From Paludibacteraceae bacterium (GTDB taxonomy: Bacteria; Bacteroidota; Bacteroidia; Bacteroidales; Paludibacteraceae): a DNA stretch of 64,000 nt. Location of the stretch: assembly GCA_016937795.1 (NCBI GenBank), contig JAFGVV010000053.1:1-64000 (forward strand). The letters run 5' to 3'. Of this stretch, positions 52,604 to 62,166 are shown piece by piece (the stretch's first letter is position 1; every line of letters starts with the position of its first letter). The position numbers and the translations under genes were made by a program. The notes beneath the pieces were generated by a model. It made no database searches and was not told the origin of the DNA. It was given only the letters and a program-made list of their open reading frames with translations.

Positions 52604-52628
52604 TCCGATAAATCGGAACAAGTTTTAC
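52604..52628. repeat. right arm of the inverted repeat around the GNAT gene
   Basis: Exact reverse complement of 51981-52005 (25 of 25 bases). It contains TCCGATAAATCGGA. GTAAAT motifs continue to the rnz start. Confidence 0.75.
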
Positions 52629-52686
52629 TGTAAAAAAAAATCCTACCCAATTGTAAATCGTAAATGATAAAATCGTAAATAAAAAA

Positions 52687-53598
52687 ATGTCTCCAACCCT
52701 CACCATACTCGGCTGTGGCTCAGCATTGCCCACTCGTCAGCATTTCCCAAGTTCGCAAATAGTGGAAATGCGTGACAAGCAATATATGATTGATTGTGGC
52801 GAAGGAACTCAGATTCGTATGCGACAAATGGGGTTGAAAGTGGCGCGGCTCGGACATATTTTTATCTCGCACCTGCATGGCGACCACGTATTCGGACTAA
52901 TAGGCTTGATTTCGAGCTTCGGAATGCTCAACCGCACTGCCGACCTGCACATTCATGCAGCCCCCGATCTGGAAAAAATGCTGCAACCGCAACTCGATTT
53001 TTTTTGCGAAGGATTGCCTTTCAACGTTATTTTTCACCATATAAATCCACGTGCTCACGAACTGGTACACGAAGATCGTTCGGTTGAAGTGTACAGCATT
53101 CCGCTGAAGCACCGTGTACCCTCGTGCGGTTTTCTGTTTCGCGAAAAAGCCCGCGACCGTCACATTCGCCGCGACATGATTGACTTTTATAATATTCCCA
53201 CATGGCGCATTCCGAAAATAAAACAGGGAGAGAATTTCGAAATGCCTGACGGTGAAATCATTCCCAACGAAAGACTGACCACCATGCCCGAAAAGCCCAA
53301 AAGCTACGCATACTGTTCTGATACGGCTTACAGCGAGAAAATAATTCCCATTATCGAAGGAGTGGATTGTCTTTACCACGAAGCTACTTTTATGCAGAAC
53401 GAAGCCGTGCGCGCCAAAAGTACCATGCATTCCACAGCAGCGCAGGCAGCCACAATTGCTCTGAAAGCAAATGTGGGCAAACTTATTATCGGACATTATT
53501 CGGCCCGCTACAATCATAAAAACGGTTTGCTCAACGAAGCCCTGGCAGTATTTGAAAAGACCATTGCTGCTGAAGATATGAGTGTTTACGAAATCTGA
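52687..53598 (+). CDS. rnz: ribonuclease Z
   Basis: 303 residues, usual for a short-form tRNase Z. The metallo-beta-lactamase site is FISHLHGDHVFGL (about 61-73), with CGEGTQIRMRQMG just before. Further ligands are in YCSDTAY (about 214-220), CLYHEATF (about 231-238), TAAQAATIA and LIIGHYSARY (about 267-276). It removes the 3' trailer of tRNA precursors in the cytoplasm. The start lies 117 bases after the GNAT stop; the gap contains the right inverted-repeat arm and repeated GTAAAT motifs. Its end nearly touches the convergent CotH gene (5 bases). Confidence 0.95.
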   Translation: MSPTLTILGCGSALPTRQHFPSSQIVEMRDKQYMIDCGEGTQIRMRQMGLKVARLGHIFISHLHGDHVFGLIGLISSFGMLNRTADLHIHAAPDLEKMLQPQLDFFCEGLPFNVIFHHINPRAHELVHEDRSVEVYSIPLKHRVPSCGFLFREKARDRHIRRDMIDFYNIPTWRIPKIKQGENFEMPDGEIIPNERLTTMPEKPKSYAYCSDTAYSEKIIPIIEGVDCLYHEATFMQNEAVRAKSTMHSTAAQAATIALKANVGKLIIGHYSARYNHKNGLLNEALAVFEKTIAAEDMSVYEI

Positions 53599-53603
53599 AA
53601 GGA

Positions 53604-55619
53604 TTACTTTCTTACCACTAATTTCGAATTAAACACAGAGCCATCGCTGTTTCTTATCTGCAACAAATATACTCCCGATTGCAAATCGCTCACAGAAAGT
53701 GTAAGCACATTGACTCCGGCCTGTGTTTGCGTATTGGTTTGAACAAGCATTTTACCCGACAAATCGCAAATGCTGACTGACACATTTTGTTCGTCGGAGG
53801 CATTAAATCTTACCGAGACATAGCTGCTTGCAGGGTTCGGATAAATATCAGCCTGAATGACACTTGCATACAAAAGTCCGGTCGTAATCATGTCCATTTT
53901 TTGCAAATACCATTGTTGATTTTCGCTTCCTGCAATATTGGCCGTCCACTCAATGGCATTGGTTCCATTGGCAAAGTTTCCGCCAGCATTATTTACAGAA
54001 TATCCCGAGTGTACATTGACAATTCCGTATGCTCCTTCGATGCCAACGGGTTCTATTTTCCACTGCTGGGCTGTATTTGTGGCATTCAAAGGCTGTTGTA
54101 CAAGATTGGTACCTCTTCCGTTGGCCGTCATAGCCAGTCCGGAATTTTTATTGATAATCTGATAAATATTTCCCGACACATTGCGGAATTCCCACAACTG
54201 AGAAGCCTGTCCTTCTTCGGGTTCCCACATTTCGAGCAATGAACCAGCCTTCACAGCATGTGAGCGCACCTGAATTGCATTGTTGGTACGTTTATTCATC
54301 ATCATATAATAATGACGTGTAGCTACAAAAGGCGGCGTAGGTCGGTCGGGTTCTTTTACATAAAAGCTGGTATTCAGGAACTTGATTCTGTTTGCTACAT
54401 AAGTTTTCAGATAACCCACACCTTCTGCATAAGTATCGAACAAGTAGGTTTCCCGATATACTTTATTATTGAGATTGTTCCACTTCTGAAAATTCAGTTG
54501 CTGCGAAGTTTCGAGCAATCCTGCTGTTTCATTGATATAAGTATTCAGATTTCCGGCTAAATTATCGGCTATCATTTCGCTCCATCTGCGCCAGAGCAGC
54601 GTTTGAAACCATTCATCCTCGAGAAAGCGTAACGCCCAGGTGCGTGGATTGTGGGCATACTGACTCATACGTTTTTCGGTGGCATCGCCCAAACGATCAT
54701 CATTATTAAACGCAATGTCGTAATCCCAGAGTGGACCGAAATAAAGCTTGTTGTCGCTACGTTTTTTGTACACATAAGTACTCCAGAAGGCATCCGAATT
54801 GCCTGTGAGTTCGCTGGCAATATACCAGTTTACAAGCGACGCAGAATCGATCATAGCACGATATCCCGCCACAGGATCAGTGAAATTGGTTGAAAACAAA
54901 CGCGTTTCAAATTCGTTGATATAACTCTGGATATAGGCTAGTTGAAACTCATTGATATCGTCATCGTCGGGCGATTTAACAGTAAATTTCAATCCTTTCG
55001 AAGAAGTGAACCACACAGGTTCCGACGCTGCAAAACCATCTATTTCGAGCAGATAACCACCTGTCACGTCAGGTTCAGCCACCTGCGACGAATCCTGTTC
55101 GTCAATAGCCACACGCTCAGAATGCACTTCAATCTGATCGGTCACCATGTAATTTCCAAGAAAATTATTGTTCAGTACCAAATCAACAAAACGGGTGGAA
55201 GGCGTAAATTCCAGTCCGGCCACACGACCAATGTGAAAGGCCACTGCATTTCGCATTAAAGTTTTGTCGGCATAGTTAGCCAGAAAAACCCAGTTTTTGG
55301 CACGGGCATACATTCCCATTAAGTTAGTCTTTTTATCGAGTTTTATGCGGTAAGGTTTTTTCGGCATGCTCCATGTGGAGTTACCACGTCCGCGAATTTG
55401 GGTAGACACATTGATCTGATCGATTGTATCGGTGCTCACAACCTGAATGTGGGCTGGAAGCCAGTCGACCTTACTGGTGATAACTGCGTTATTTTCAGTA
55501 TTAATATAAACAGAGGGAAGGTTGCTGTATTGTGTTTGAGACAAAAGCAAAAACTGAAAACCGAGACACAACAGCAAAACCGATATTTTACGAATAATAT
55601 GAGAGAATGTGACGTGCAT
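53604..55619 (-). CDS. CotH-kinase-like secreted protein with ricin-type lectin and T9SS domains
   Basis: About 671 residues from the ATG at 55619; an ATG nine codons earlier is possible. Signal peptide about 1-27. CotH part (about 60-400): IRGRGNSTWSMPKKPYRIKL, MRNAVAFHIGRVAGLEF, and the catalytic-type FGPLWDYDIAFNND, all of the CotH family of atypical protein kinases. A ricin-like beta-trefoil follows (about 440-570; QLWEFRNVSGNIYQIINKNS, AQQWKIEPVG). The C-terminal 70 residues are a T9SS sorting domain (IYPNPASSYVSVRFN, SGVYLLQIRNSDG, ending KLVVRK). So the product is exported via type IX secretion and may bind carbohydrate on or outside the cell. Kinase activity in such secreted versions is unproven. 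It is monocistronic. Confidence 0.88.
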   Translation of the reverse strand: MHVTFSHIIRKISVLLLCLGFQFLLLSQTQYSNLPSVYINTENNAVITSKVDWLPAHIQVVSTDTIDQINVSTQIRGRGNSTWSMPKKPYRIKLDKKTNLMGMYARAKNWVFLANYADKTLMRNAVAFHIGRVAGLEFTPSTRFVDLVLNNNFLGNYMVTDQIEVHSERVAIDEQDSSQVAEPDVTGGYLLEIDGFAASEPVWFTSSKGLKFTVKSPDDDDINEFQLAYIQSYINEFETRLFSTNFTDPVAGYRAMIDSASLVNWYIASELTGNSDAFWSTYVYKKRSDNKLYFGPLWDYDIAFNNDDRLGDATEKRMSQYAHNPRTWALRFLEDEWFQTLLWRRWSEMIADNLAGNLNTYINETAGLLETSQQLNFQKWNNLNNKVYRETYLFDTYAEGVGYLKTYVANRIKFLNTSFYVKEPDRPTPPFVATRHYYMMMNKRTNNAIQVRSHAVKAGSLLEMWEPEEGQASQLWEFRNVSGNIYQIINKNSGLAMTANGRGTNLVQQPLNATNTAQQWKIEPVGIEGAYGIVNVHSGYSVNNAGGNFANGTNAIEWTANIAGSENQQWYLQKMDMITTGLLYASVIQADIYPNPASSYVSVRFNASDEQNVSVSICDLSGKMLVQTNTQTQAGVNVLTLSVSDLQSGVYLLQIRNSDGSVFNSKLVVRK

Positions 55620-55779
55620 GTGATTTAAGATTTTTATCAGTGCCATTTGCTTCGGCTACAATAATTTGAAGCAAAAATACAGATTAACTCCCATATTACG
55701 AATCTGTTTCATTTACATTGGTGTAATTTGAATGATTTTTAAACCTTAAAATAAGGTTTGGAAAGATATACATTATAAA

Positions 55780-55953
55780 ACACTACTGACCGACTATATA
55801 TCTGAGATTCTTCGCTAGGCTCTGAATGACGGTGCTTTGTCTTGATTATGGCTGGGGGAGGAAGCCTAACTGACGGTCTGTCATTCCGAACAAAGTGAGG
55901 AGTCTAACGAAGAGAAAAAACTCATTCAACTTATTTTTAGCTGGTCAGTAATG
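55780..55953. mobile_element. MITE-like element, copy 2
   Basis: 174 bases with ends CACTACTGACCGACTATATA and, on the right, CTGGTCAGTAATG. It is inverted relative to the copy at 37012-37194; the outer 35-45 bases match well, including CTGAGATTCTTCGCT and GAGTCTAACGAAGAG, the middle less so. It lies in the 400-base gap between the CotH gene and the outer-membrane barrel; nothing else is seen in that gap. Confidence 0.75.
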
Positions 55954-56025
55954 AATATAAAATAAAAATACGGAGAAACAACTATTAGTCATTTCTCCGT
56001 ATTGCAAATAAGTTTTCTGTCAATA

Positions 56026-57810
56026 TCAGAACGAGAACGCAGCTCCCACCATAAAGTTAAGTCCCTGCACCTGATAACCATAATACTCTTCGTATTTATT
56101 ATTGATCAGATTGTTGACTTTGGCAAACATGGTAAACCAGTTGAGATACGAATAAGAAGCAGCAAGGTTGATATCCACTTTGGGGTTCATTACATGCATG
56201 CCTGCTACACCTTCGCCTAATTTGGCATAACGTTTTCCTTCGTAAAAAACATTTGCCGATACATTCAGGTTACGAGAGAGGCGTAAGTCAGTTGATAAGT
56301 CGGCTTCCCATTTGGGTTTATTCCAGGCCATCAAAGTTTCGTACACCTGCCAGCCATTGTAAGCTCCCTTCAATTGCACATTTATAAAGTTGCGAATATT
56401 ATAATTGGCACGCACGCCCACTTTGGTATGCGAAGCTGAACTGTAAAGCACATTAAAACGGTTTGTGAAAAGTATATTCTCAGCAGGCCTTCCCAATGCT
56501 GTGGATGATGCCATGTCGTATTTGTAATCTTTATTTACAAAGAAATACTGATTATCGATATAGCTATAGCTCAAATAGGCATCGAGCAGGAGATTGTAAA
56601 TCGGTTTTACTTTAAGTCCCACATAGGGGTTTACCGGCGTGTAAGTATCCTTTATTCTTAAATCGGAGTACAACCAGCGGTTTTCGCGGAACATATCATC
56701 CATAGTATTAACCTCATATCCTCCGCCTACGCCTCCGTACACAGCCAGAAATTTCGGAATGGCACGCCATTCAAGGTTGATGTCGGGCGAAGGATTGAAA
56801 GGTTTACCATGTACAAACGAGAAGCTCGATTTCACACCAAGACGCATATCGAAACGCTCACGCTCGATGCTGTAATAGGGATTCATCGAAAATACCGAAT
56901 ACGAATTCCATACATTGATCACAGCAGCAATTACATCCGATTTGTACATCATGTTCGACATTTCGATGTCGAGTCCCATACGGTTTTTTCCATTCTGATT
57001 GTTGAATCCAGCCCGTGTCTGAATAATGTTCTCGGTCAATCCGTTACGCGCATCGAAAGCTTTATATTGTACTTCAGCCTGATAGCGGAGTTTTTCTTCG
57101 CCCGGAAGCGAGCGAACGCCTACATAAGAATTGAGACGCCAGAATACATCGTTTTCAGGTGCTTTCGATAGCTTGTCGAGTGTAAACAATTGTGCAGTGC
57201 GATTTACACGTACCAGGTTTAGTTCGTCGTAAGCAGCTGCGCTTCCAGTCAATAGTTTTGTGAAATCAGAAAATTCGGTATTGCCATCGGCTAAGAAATT
57301 ATTACCATAATAATTGAATGATTCCCGACCTGCACCCACACCCGCATACAAATCGAATTTGCTAAAATACTGATCGAACATAAGTGCTGCATTCGATACC
57401 GAGTGTTTTTTACTACCAAAAGTAGCTAAATGATCCACCTTAAGGTCGAGTTTGGTTTTGGGTTTGTTGATAATTGGCAAAGCAAATTCGAGCATATTGT
57501 TGAGTTCGCTACCCAATCCCAAACGAACAAACGAGCCACTTGGAGTGCGTCGGCGTTGATGAAGGAGCTCAGCAGCAGGTAAAGTATGGATATTTTGTCC
57601 TACAGCCATTGGGAAATTGAAATCGGTATATTCAGCCGGTGACTTTTGCACATTAAGTTCCATAACCTGCGGCACAGATGAGATTTTCCCTGCATCCTGA
57701 ATAACCGGTTTAAATTCCCGTTCCACAGTCACATTTTGGTCGAGAGTCTGCGCATTTGTCCAGAGTGCTACCGACATAAGTGCAGCTACAATATATTTTG
57801 TTGTTTTCAT
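56026..57810 (-). CDS. outer-membrane beta-barrel protein, TonB-dependent-receptor-like
   Basis: 594 residues from Met at 57810; an ATG four codons earlier is possible. Signal peptide about 1-20 (LWTNAQ). A short N-terminal segment (EREFKPVIQDAGKISSVPQV) is followed by many amphipathic strands (YYGNNFLADGN, VGVRSLPGEEKLRYQAEVQY, TKVGVRANYNIRNFINVQLKG) and a C-terminal GLNFMVGAAFSF with the terminal Phe of outer-membrane barrels. It lacks an obvious TonB plug, so it is barrel-only in what I can see. It starts 52 bases after the TPR gene, in the same direction. This pair recurs in Bacteroidota and may act together at the outer membrane; its substrate is unknown. Confidence 0.75.
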   Translation of the reverse strand: MKTTKYIVAALMSVALWTNAQTLDQNVTVEREFKPVIQDAGKISSVPQVMELNVQKSPAEYTDFNFPMAVGQNIHTLPAAELLHQRRRTPSGSFVRLGLGSELNNMLEFALPIINKPKTKLDLKVDHLATFGSKKHSVSNAALMFDQYFSKFDLYAGVGAGRESFNYYGNNFLADGNTEFSDFTKLLTGSAAAYDELNLVRVNRTAQLFTLDKLSKAPENDVFWRLNSYVGVRSLPGEEKLRYQAEVQYKAFDARNGLTENIIQTRAGFNNQNGKNRMGLDIEMSNMMYKSDVIAAVINVWNSYSVFSMNPYYSIERERFDMRLGVKSSFSFVHGKPFNPSPDINLEWRAIPKFLAVYGGVGGGYEVNTMDDMFRENRWLYSDLRIKDTYTPVNPYVGLKVKPIYNLLLDAYLSYSYIDNQYFFVNKDYKYDMASSTALGRPAENILFTNRFNVLYSSASHTKVGVRANYNIRNFINVQLKGAYNGWQVYETLMAWNKPKWEADLSTDLRLSRNLNVSANVFYEGKRYAKLGEGVAGMHVMNPKVDINLAASYSYLNWFTMFAKVNNLINNKYEEYYGYQVQGLNFMVGAAFSF

Positions 57811-57862
57811 TTCTCTATTCATTTAAAAAAAATTGCATTCCTGATTTTATTACCCATTCACA

Positions 57863-60800
57863 TTAATTGATTACACTCTGCCCTTCGCGTTGTGCAATGG
57901 CATTAAGCCTTTCGGTAATCATACCCTGAATTTCATCGGCTGTTGTATAGTTTTTTTGCAGACTCAGCAAGTATTGTTTGGCCTGAAAATCGTTTCCGCG
58001 TGAAATATAAATGTCAGCTAACAACACAAAGCTGCGGGCAAGCCAATATTGATACGGAGTGCCTTTTTGTGCAAAATCCAGAATGGTTTTTTCCGACTCG
58101 GCAAGGTTGTTTTGTCTGAAATAAATGTCTGATAGCAGAAATTTTGCTTCAGCTCCGTTCGAAGTGCGGGTGTCGTTGCTCAGCGAGCGAAGGTCGGGCA
58201 CAGCCTGATTCTCCTGGTTTTGTGCAATAAATGCTTTTGCACGGTTGTACATGGCTTCCGAGCGAAGTTCAGCCGATGAACGACTATCGTTCATAATTTC
58301 GTTCGCGATATTGATCGTAGTATTATGATCGTTCAGGAAATAACTGCAACGCAACACACCAAGGCGCGATATATTGCGGTCTTCGGTAGTTTGCGCCATA
58401 GCTTCGAGCTGACGGAAATACTGAAGTGAAGCGCTGTAATCTTTTTTGTCGTAAGTTATTTCGGCAGCACGTGTAGTCGCTTCCCTGCTGTACTGATTGC
58501 CCGGAATCAGCAACAAAGCCTGATAAGCACGTAGGGCATTGTCTTTGTCGTTTGTGCGATAATAACTATCGGCTAAGTAAAACTGAGCAGTAGTGCAATA
58601 GCGCCCGCCGGCACAATACGAACTTACGTAAGCCCGGAGACCAGTGATGGCCTGAGTATAATTTCCGTTCATGTACTGACGCTCAGCAGCCACATACGAA
58701 ATGGAATCCTCGCGACCTGCCACAGTAGAACCGAGTGTCATACCCAATGTTTTGGTATATGCCAGATACGAAGCTACATCATTTTTCTCTATATATACCG
58801 ACTCTAGACTTTCGAGGGCAGTATATGATTCCTGAGAGCCGGGATATTTAGCAATCACATTTTTATATGCAACAATTGCCTGATCGTGATTATTCTGATT
58901 AAAGTAAACCATTCCTATTTCAAGTGCAGCTTTTCGTGCCAGCTCACTATTGGGCTTTGTACTCAAAAGCCGTTCGAAACTCGATATGGCACGTGTTTCA
59001 TTGTCGAGCATAATGTAGGCACGTCCAATTTCGTAAAGTGCATCGTCTACATACTCCGAATTCGGATAAGTAGAAATAAGATTTTCAAGACGCGAAATTT
59101 TGGCAGTATAGTTACGTTGCAAACCAGCCACATAAGCACTTTGGAAAATGCCATAATCGCCTGTATTCGGACTCAGTGAGGCAGCACGTGCATAATAATT
59201 CTCAGCTTTTGAAAAATTTCGGGCATTGAAATAACAGTCGCCAATCCGATTGAGCGCATCAGGATAAGTTTCGGTTGCTGTGTTTTTTTCAGCATCCACA
59301 TATTTCAGAAACCAGCTTAGTGCTTCGTTGTAGTTCTTTTTCGAAAAATAAGCATAGGCAAGTGAATAATTAGCAACCCTTAGATTGACGCTCGATTTCG
59401 AATTTCCATTGCTGAAAAACGAACGCAGATCGGCAATACTTTTGTCGGGTTCTCCATTGCGAAAATATGCTTCAGAGCGCCAGAAGAGGCTTTCGGCAGA
59501 GTATTTGCCGGTAGGCGAACTTTGAAGCGAAAGTGTAAAATACTCAATGGCCTTAGGCAGATTGTTTTGCGTGAAGGCTTCGGTTCCAATCTGATAGAGC
59601 AGATACTGTCGTGTTTCGAGCAGGCGTGGCGTCGGATTTTTAATTTTAAGTATGGATTGATAAGCCGATTCGTAATTTTTAGTGGTCATAAATACAACAG
59701 CAAGATAATCGTATGCTTTGCCAATGTATTTCGAATTCGGAAATTCGCTGATGAGTTGTTCGAAAGCCGAAATTGATTCACCAAAAGCAGTAGTGGTTTC
59801 GTAAGTGGTAAGGGCATAATTATAGAGCGCTTCCTCACGCACCGACTTGTTGAAATTTGTACGCAAAGCAGCTTCGTAAGCCAATCGGGCATTATTTTTA
59901 TCGCTTAGTCGCACGTAAGCATTTCCAAGATGCAGGTATGCATTTTCGGTCATTTCGTCGGCAATAGTCGTAGTTTTCGATAAATAAGTCACCGCATTTG
60001 TATAATCTTTTGTCTGATAATACGAAAGTCCGAGCAGATACATATCGTTGCGTAACACTTGTGGCGAAATTTTCTCATATTCTTTGAGGTAATTGATTGC
60101 TTTTGCATAATCGCGTTTATCATATGCAATTTCGCCCATAATGCGGTAGATTTCAGCATTATTTTTATTGTCGGGATTAGCAGCCAGTAGCGCATCGGCC
60201 CGTTCGTAAAGTTTATCAAATTCTTTCTGTGCATAGTAAATCTGAATAATATAATACGGTACAATATTTTTGTATTCAGGTGTATTTTCAATTTTCAGAA
60301 ATTCGGGCAGCGCAGCTGTGTAGTTTTCCAATGTATACTCGGCATAGGCATAATAATATGTAGCCGAAAGATTGTAACGACTCTTAATTTCTTTCAACTC
60401 TTTGAAAATACCCAACGCCTGATGATAATTTTTTGTTTCGAGACTGGCATATCCTTTACAGAAAAGAAAATCGATACGCTCCCTGTTACCCAGTCGTTTG
60501 TCGTTTACGTTGTTGAAATATGTAAGCGCTTGCATATACTGTTTTTTTTCGTATTCGAGCATTCCAAGCATTACATTTGTTTTGTCGTAAAATGGTGTGT
60601 AAGGGTGTTTTGACAAGTATGCTTTTAGCATTTTGGCTGCATCGTCCTGTTTTAGTTCGTAAGCATTAGCCGCCATATAATACTCAGACTCCTGAATTTG
60701 TCCGGCATTCTTCGGGTCGGTTGTTTTCAAAAATTCCTCGAAACTACGATACGATGCAGCATATTTTCGCTGATTAAACAATTCTTTACCCTTGTTGAAA

Positions 60801-60895
60801 AGCACATCTTGGTGCGTATAGATAAGTGTGTGCTGAGCGTTGACAATTGATGCCAGCATGCTTATCATCAGAATGAATACGATAATTTTTCTCAT
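57863..60895 (-). CDS. large periplasmic tetratricopeptide repeat protein
   Basis: 1010 residues. Signal peptide 1-20 (ending IVNAQ), then TPR/Sel1-like repeats over nearly the whole length: for example KGKELFNQRKYAASYRSFEEFLK, YYAYAEYTLENYTAALPEFLKI, AYDYLAVVFMTTKNYESAYQSIL and IGRAYIMLDNETRAISSFERLL. Repeats are about 34-38 residues. No catalytic motif. It provides a protein-protein surface in the periplasm and is co-transcribed with the outer-membrane barrel 52 bases downstream. The pairing suggests it helps assemble or stabilise that barrel, but this is inference. The NUDIX gene ends 67 bases upstream. Confidence 0.85.
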   Translation of the reverse strand: MRKIIVFILMISMLASIVNAQHTLIYTHQDVLFNKGKELFNQRKYAASYRSFEEFLKTTDPKNAGQIQESEYYMAANAYELKQDDAAKMLKAYLSKHPYTPFYDKTNVMLGMLEYEKKQYMQALTYFNNVNDKRLGNRERIDFLFCKGYASLETKNYHQALGIFKELKEIKSRYNLSATYYYAYAEYTLENYTAALPEFLKIENTPEYKNIVPYYIIQIYYAQKEFDKLYERADALLAANPDNKNNAEIYRIMGEIAYDKRDYAKAINYLKEYEKISPQVLRNDMYLLGLSYYQTKDYTNAVTYLSKTTTIADEMTENAYLHLGNAYVRLSDKNNARLAYEAALRTNFNKSVREEALYNYALTTYETTTAFGESISAFEQLISEFPNSKYIGKAYDYLAVVFMTTKNYESAYQSILKIKNPTPRLLETRQYLLYQIGTEAFTQNNLPKAIEYFTLSLQSSPTGKYSAESLFWRSEAYFRNGEPDKSIADLRSFFSNGNSKSSVNLRVANYSLAYAYFSKKNYNEALSWFLKYVDAEKNTATETYPDALNRIGDCYFNARNFSKAENYYARAASLSPNTGDYGIFQSAYVAGLQRNYTAKISRLENLISTYPNSEYVDDALYEIGRAYIMLDNETRAISSFERLLSTKPNSELARKAALEIGMVYFNQNNHDQAIVAYKNVIAKYPGSQESYTALESLESVYIEKNDVASYLAYTKTLGMTLGSTVAGREDSISYVAAERQYMNGNYTQAITGLRAYVSSYCAGGRYCTTAQFYLADSYYRTNDKDNALRAYQALLLIPGNQYSREATTRAAEITYDKKDYSASLQYFRQLEAMAQTTEDRNISRLGVLRCSYFLNDHNTTINIANEIMNDSRSSAELRSEAMYNRAKAFIAQNQENQAVPDLRSLSNDTRTSNGAEAKFLLSDIYFRQNNLAESEKTILDFAQKGTPYQYWLARSFVLLADIYISRGNDFQAKQYLLSLQKNYTTADEIQGMITERLNAIAQREGQSVIN

Positions 60896-60962
60896 CGGGA
60901 TATAATGTTAGTATTTTTCAGATTTATATAAATTTCAACACCTAAATGCAAAGATACTATTT

Positions 60963-61490
60963 TCATTTAACAACAAAAGAATTCCTGAATATTTCCACTG
61001 CATTTTTTATTGATAGTAGCCCGAAATCCCGGGGATTTAACGCGTCGAGTGGCACAAAGAAGCACTCTGCTACATCGTCGGCAGCCACTATGTTTTCATA
61101 ATCAGCAATACTGCATTCGTAAAACATATCGAGCGTAGGAATTGTGAGACCGCTGTACAAGTATTCGTTAGGCAGCGAAAACAGATATTTCAACGTTATT
61201 GTCTCTGCGCCAAGTTCTTCTTTTATTTCGCGGGCAACAGCCATTTCGGCTGTTTCATTGCCATCCACAAATCCGCCCGGTAAGTCGAGCGTTCCCATAG
61301 CAGGCTCCTTAGCTCTGCGACACACTAACAATTCCCGTGCCTGATTCATCACAAAAGCAGCTACTGCCGACGAAGGGTTTACATATAACACAAAATCACA
61401 TTCGCTGCATTTAAGTGATTTTTCGTTGTTTAGAACAAAACGTGATGATCCACACACCGGACAATATTGGAATAATTTTGAGTAATGCAT
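60963..61490 (-). CDS. NUDIX hydrolase with zinc ribbon
   Basis: 175 residues. The N-terminus is a zinc ribbon with Cys10, Cys13, Cys28 and Cys31. The Nudix box is GGFVDGNETAEMAVAREIKEELGAE cut as GGFVDGNETAEMAVA and REIKEELGAE (about 72-96), with all Glu residues that bind the metal. The rest is a normal Nudix fold with LFSLPNEYLYSG after the box. It cleaves a nucleoside diphosphate linked to another group; zinc-ribbon Nudix proteins are often NADH or ADP-ribose pyrophosphatase-like. It precedes the large TPR gene by 67 bases and may share its transcript, though no functional link is evident. Confidence 0.9.
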   Translation of the reverse strand: MHYSKLFQYCPVCGSSRFVLNNEKSLKCSECDFVLYVNPSSAVAAFVMNQARELLVCRRAKEPAMGTLDLPGGFVDGNETAEMAVAREIKEELGAETITLKYLFSLPNEYLYSGLTIPTLDMFYECSIADYENIVAADDVAECFFVPLDALNPRDFGLLSIKNAVEIFRNSFVVK

Positions 61491-62166
61491 TTATTTTAAT
61501 TTGTCGATTTGAGATTCTACACCTCATATATATAAATTGTTGTTGTCTTGATTATGGTTGCGAGGGAATGAGGCTGCCTCAAAAGTGTTTTTCAACGCAA
61601 ATTACACATTTTTTTTGCAAATAGAATAATTTTAATATTCTATATTGCTTTGAATAACAGGAGTGCATAGCCCGTGTAAGTTTGCGCTTTTTTGCGTAAA
61701 TTGTGTTCTGCTTTCTTTTGATATCGCTTCACTTCTCTCCAATATTTAACTGTCTGTTTGTCCTCTCAAACAGAGTGAGATATTTCATTTAACTCATTTT
61801 GAAAATTATTACCGAACAATACTGATTGACAAATATGAAATTTCCGATGACACAGCATAAGAAACTGTTTAGAAGGTCTTATTTAATTTATCAACTCAAA
61901 AAGAATCTATTGTTCTGTTAACGAATGAAGGTAGCATTTTCTTAGCTTTCAATAATAATTTAATGCAAAGATAGCGAAATTGTTTCTCAAACTTTCGGAC
62001 TTAAAAGTCCAAAATCAAGACGATTTATACATATTTGAAAAAAATGAGATATTACAAAAAGCCTTAAATAAGGTAGTCACATCCTGAATTGTTGATAACT
62101 TTTGACTTAAAGTGCTACTTTGTTGCATTTTATACACTATTTTTGCAATAAATCAAAATTTTCAGA
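61491..62166. other. long AT-rich intergenic region
   Basis: 676 bases between the NUDIX and TPR genes (divergent). No gene, RNA or clear hairpin is seen. Near 61543-61580 the segment TTGTCTTGATTATGG, then a degenerate G-rich stretch, resembles the centre of MITE copy 2 and could be a decayed copy. The right end holds the promoter of the TPR gene. Confidence 0.5.
62138..62145 (+). promoter_or_regulatory. -7 box of the TPR-aroE unit
   Basis: TATTTTTG lies 22 bases before the ATG. TTTG at 62119-62122 is 15 bases upstream, shorter than consensus. Confidence 0.45.
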
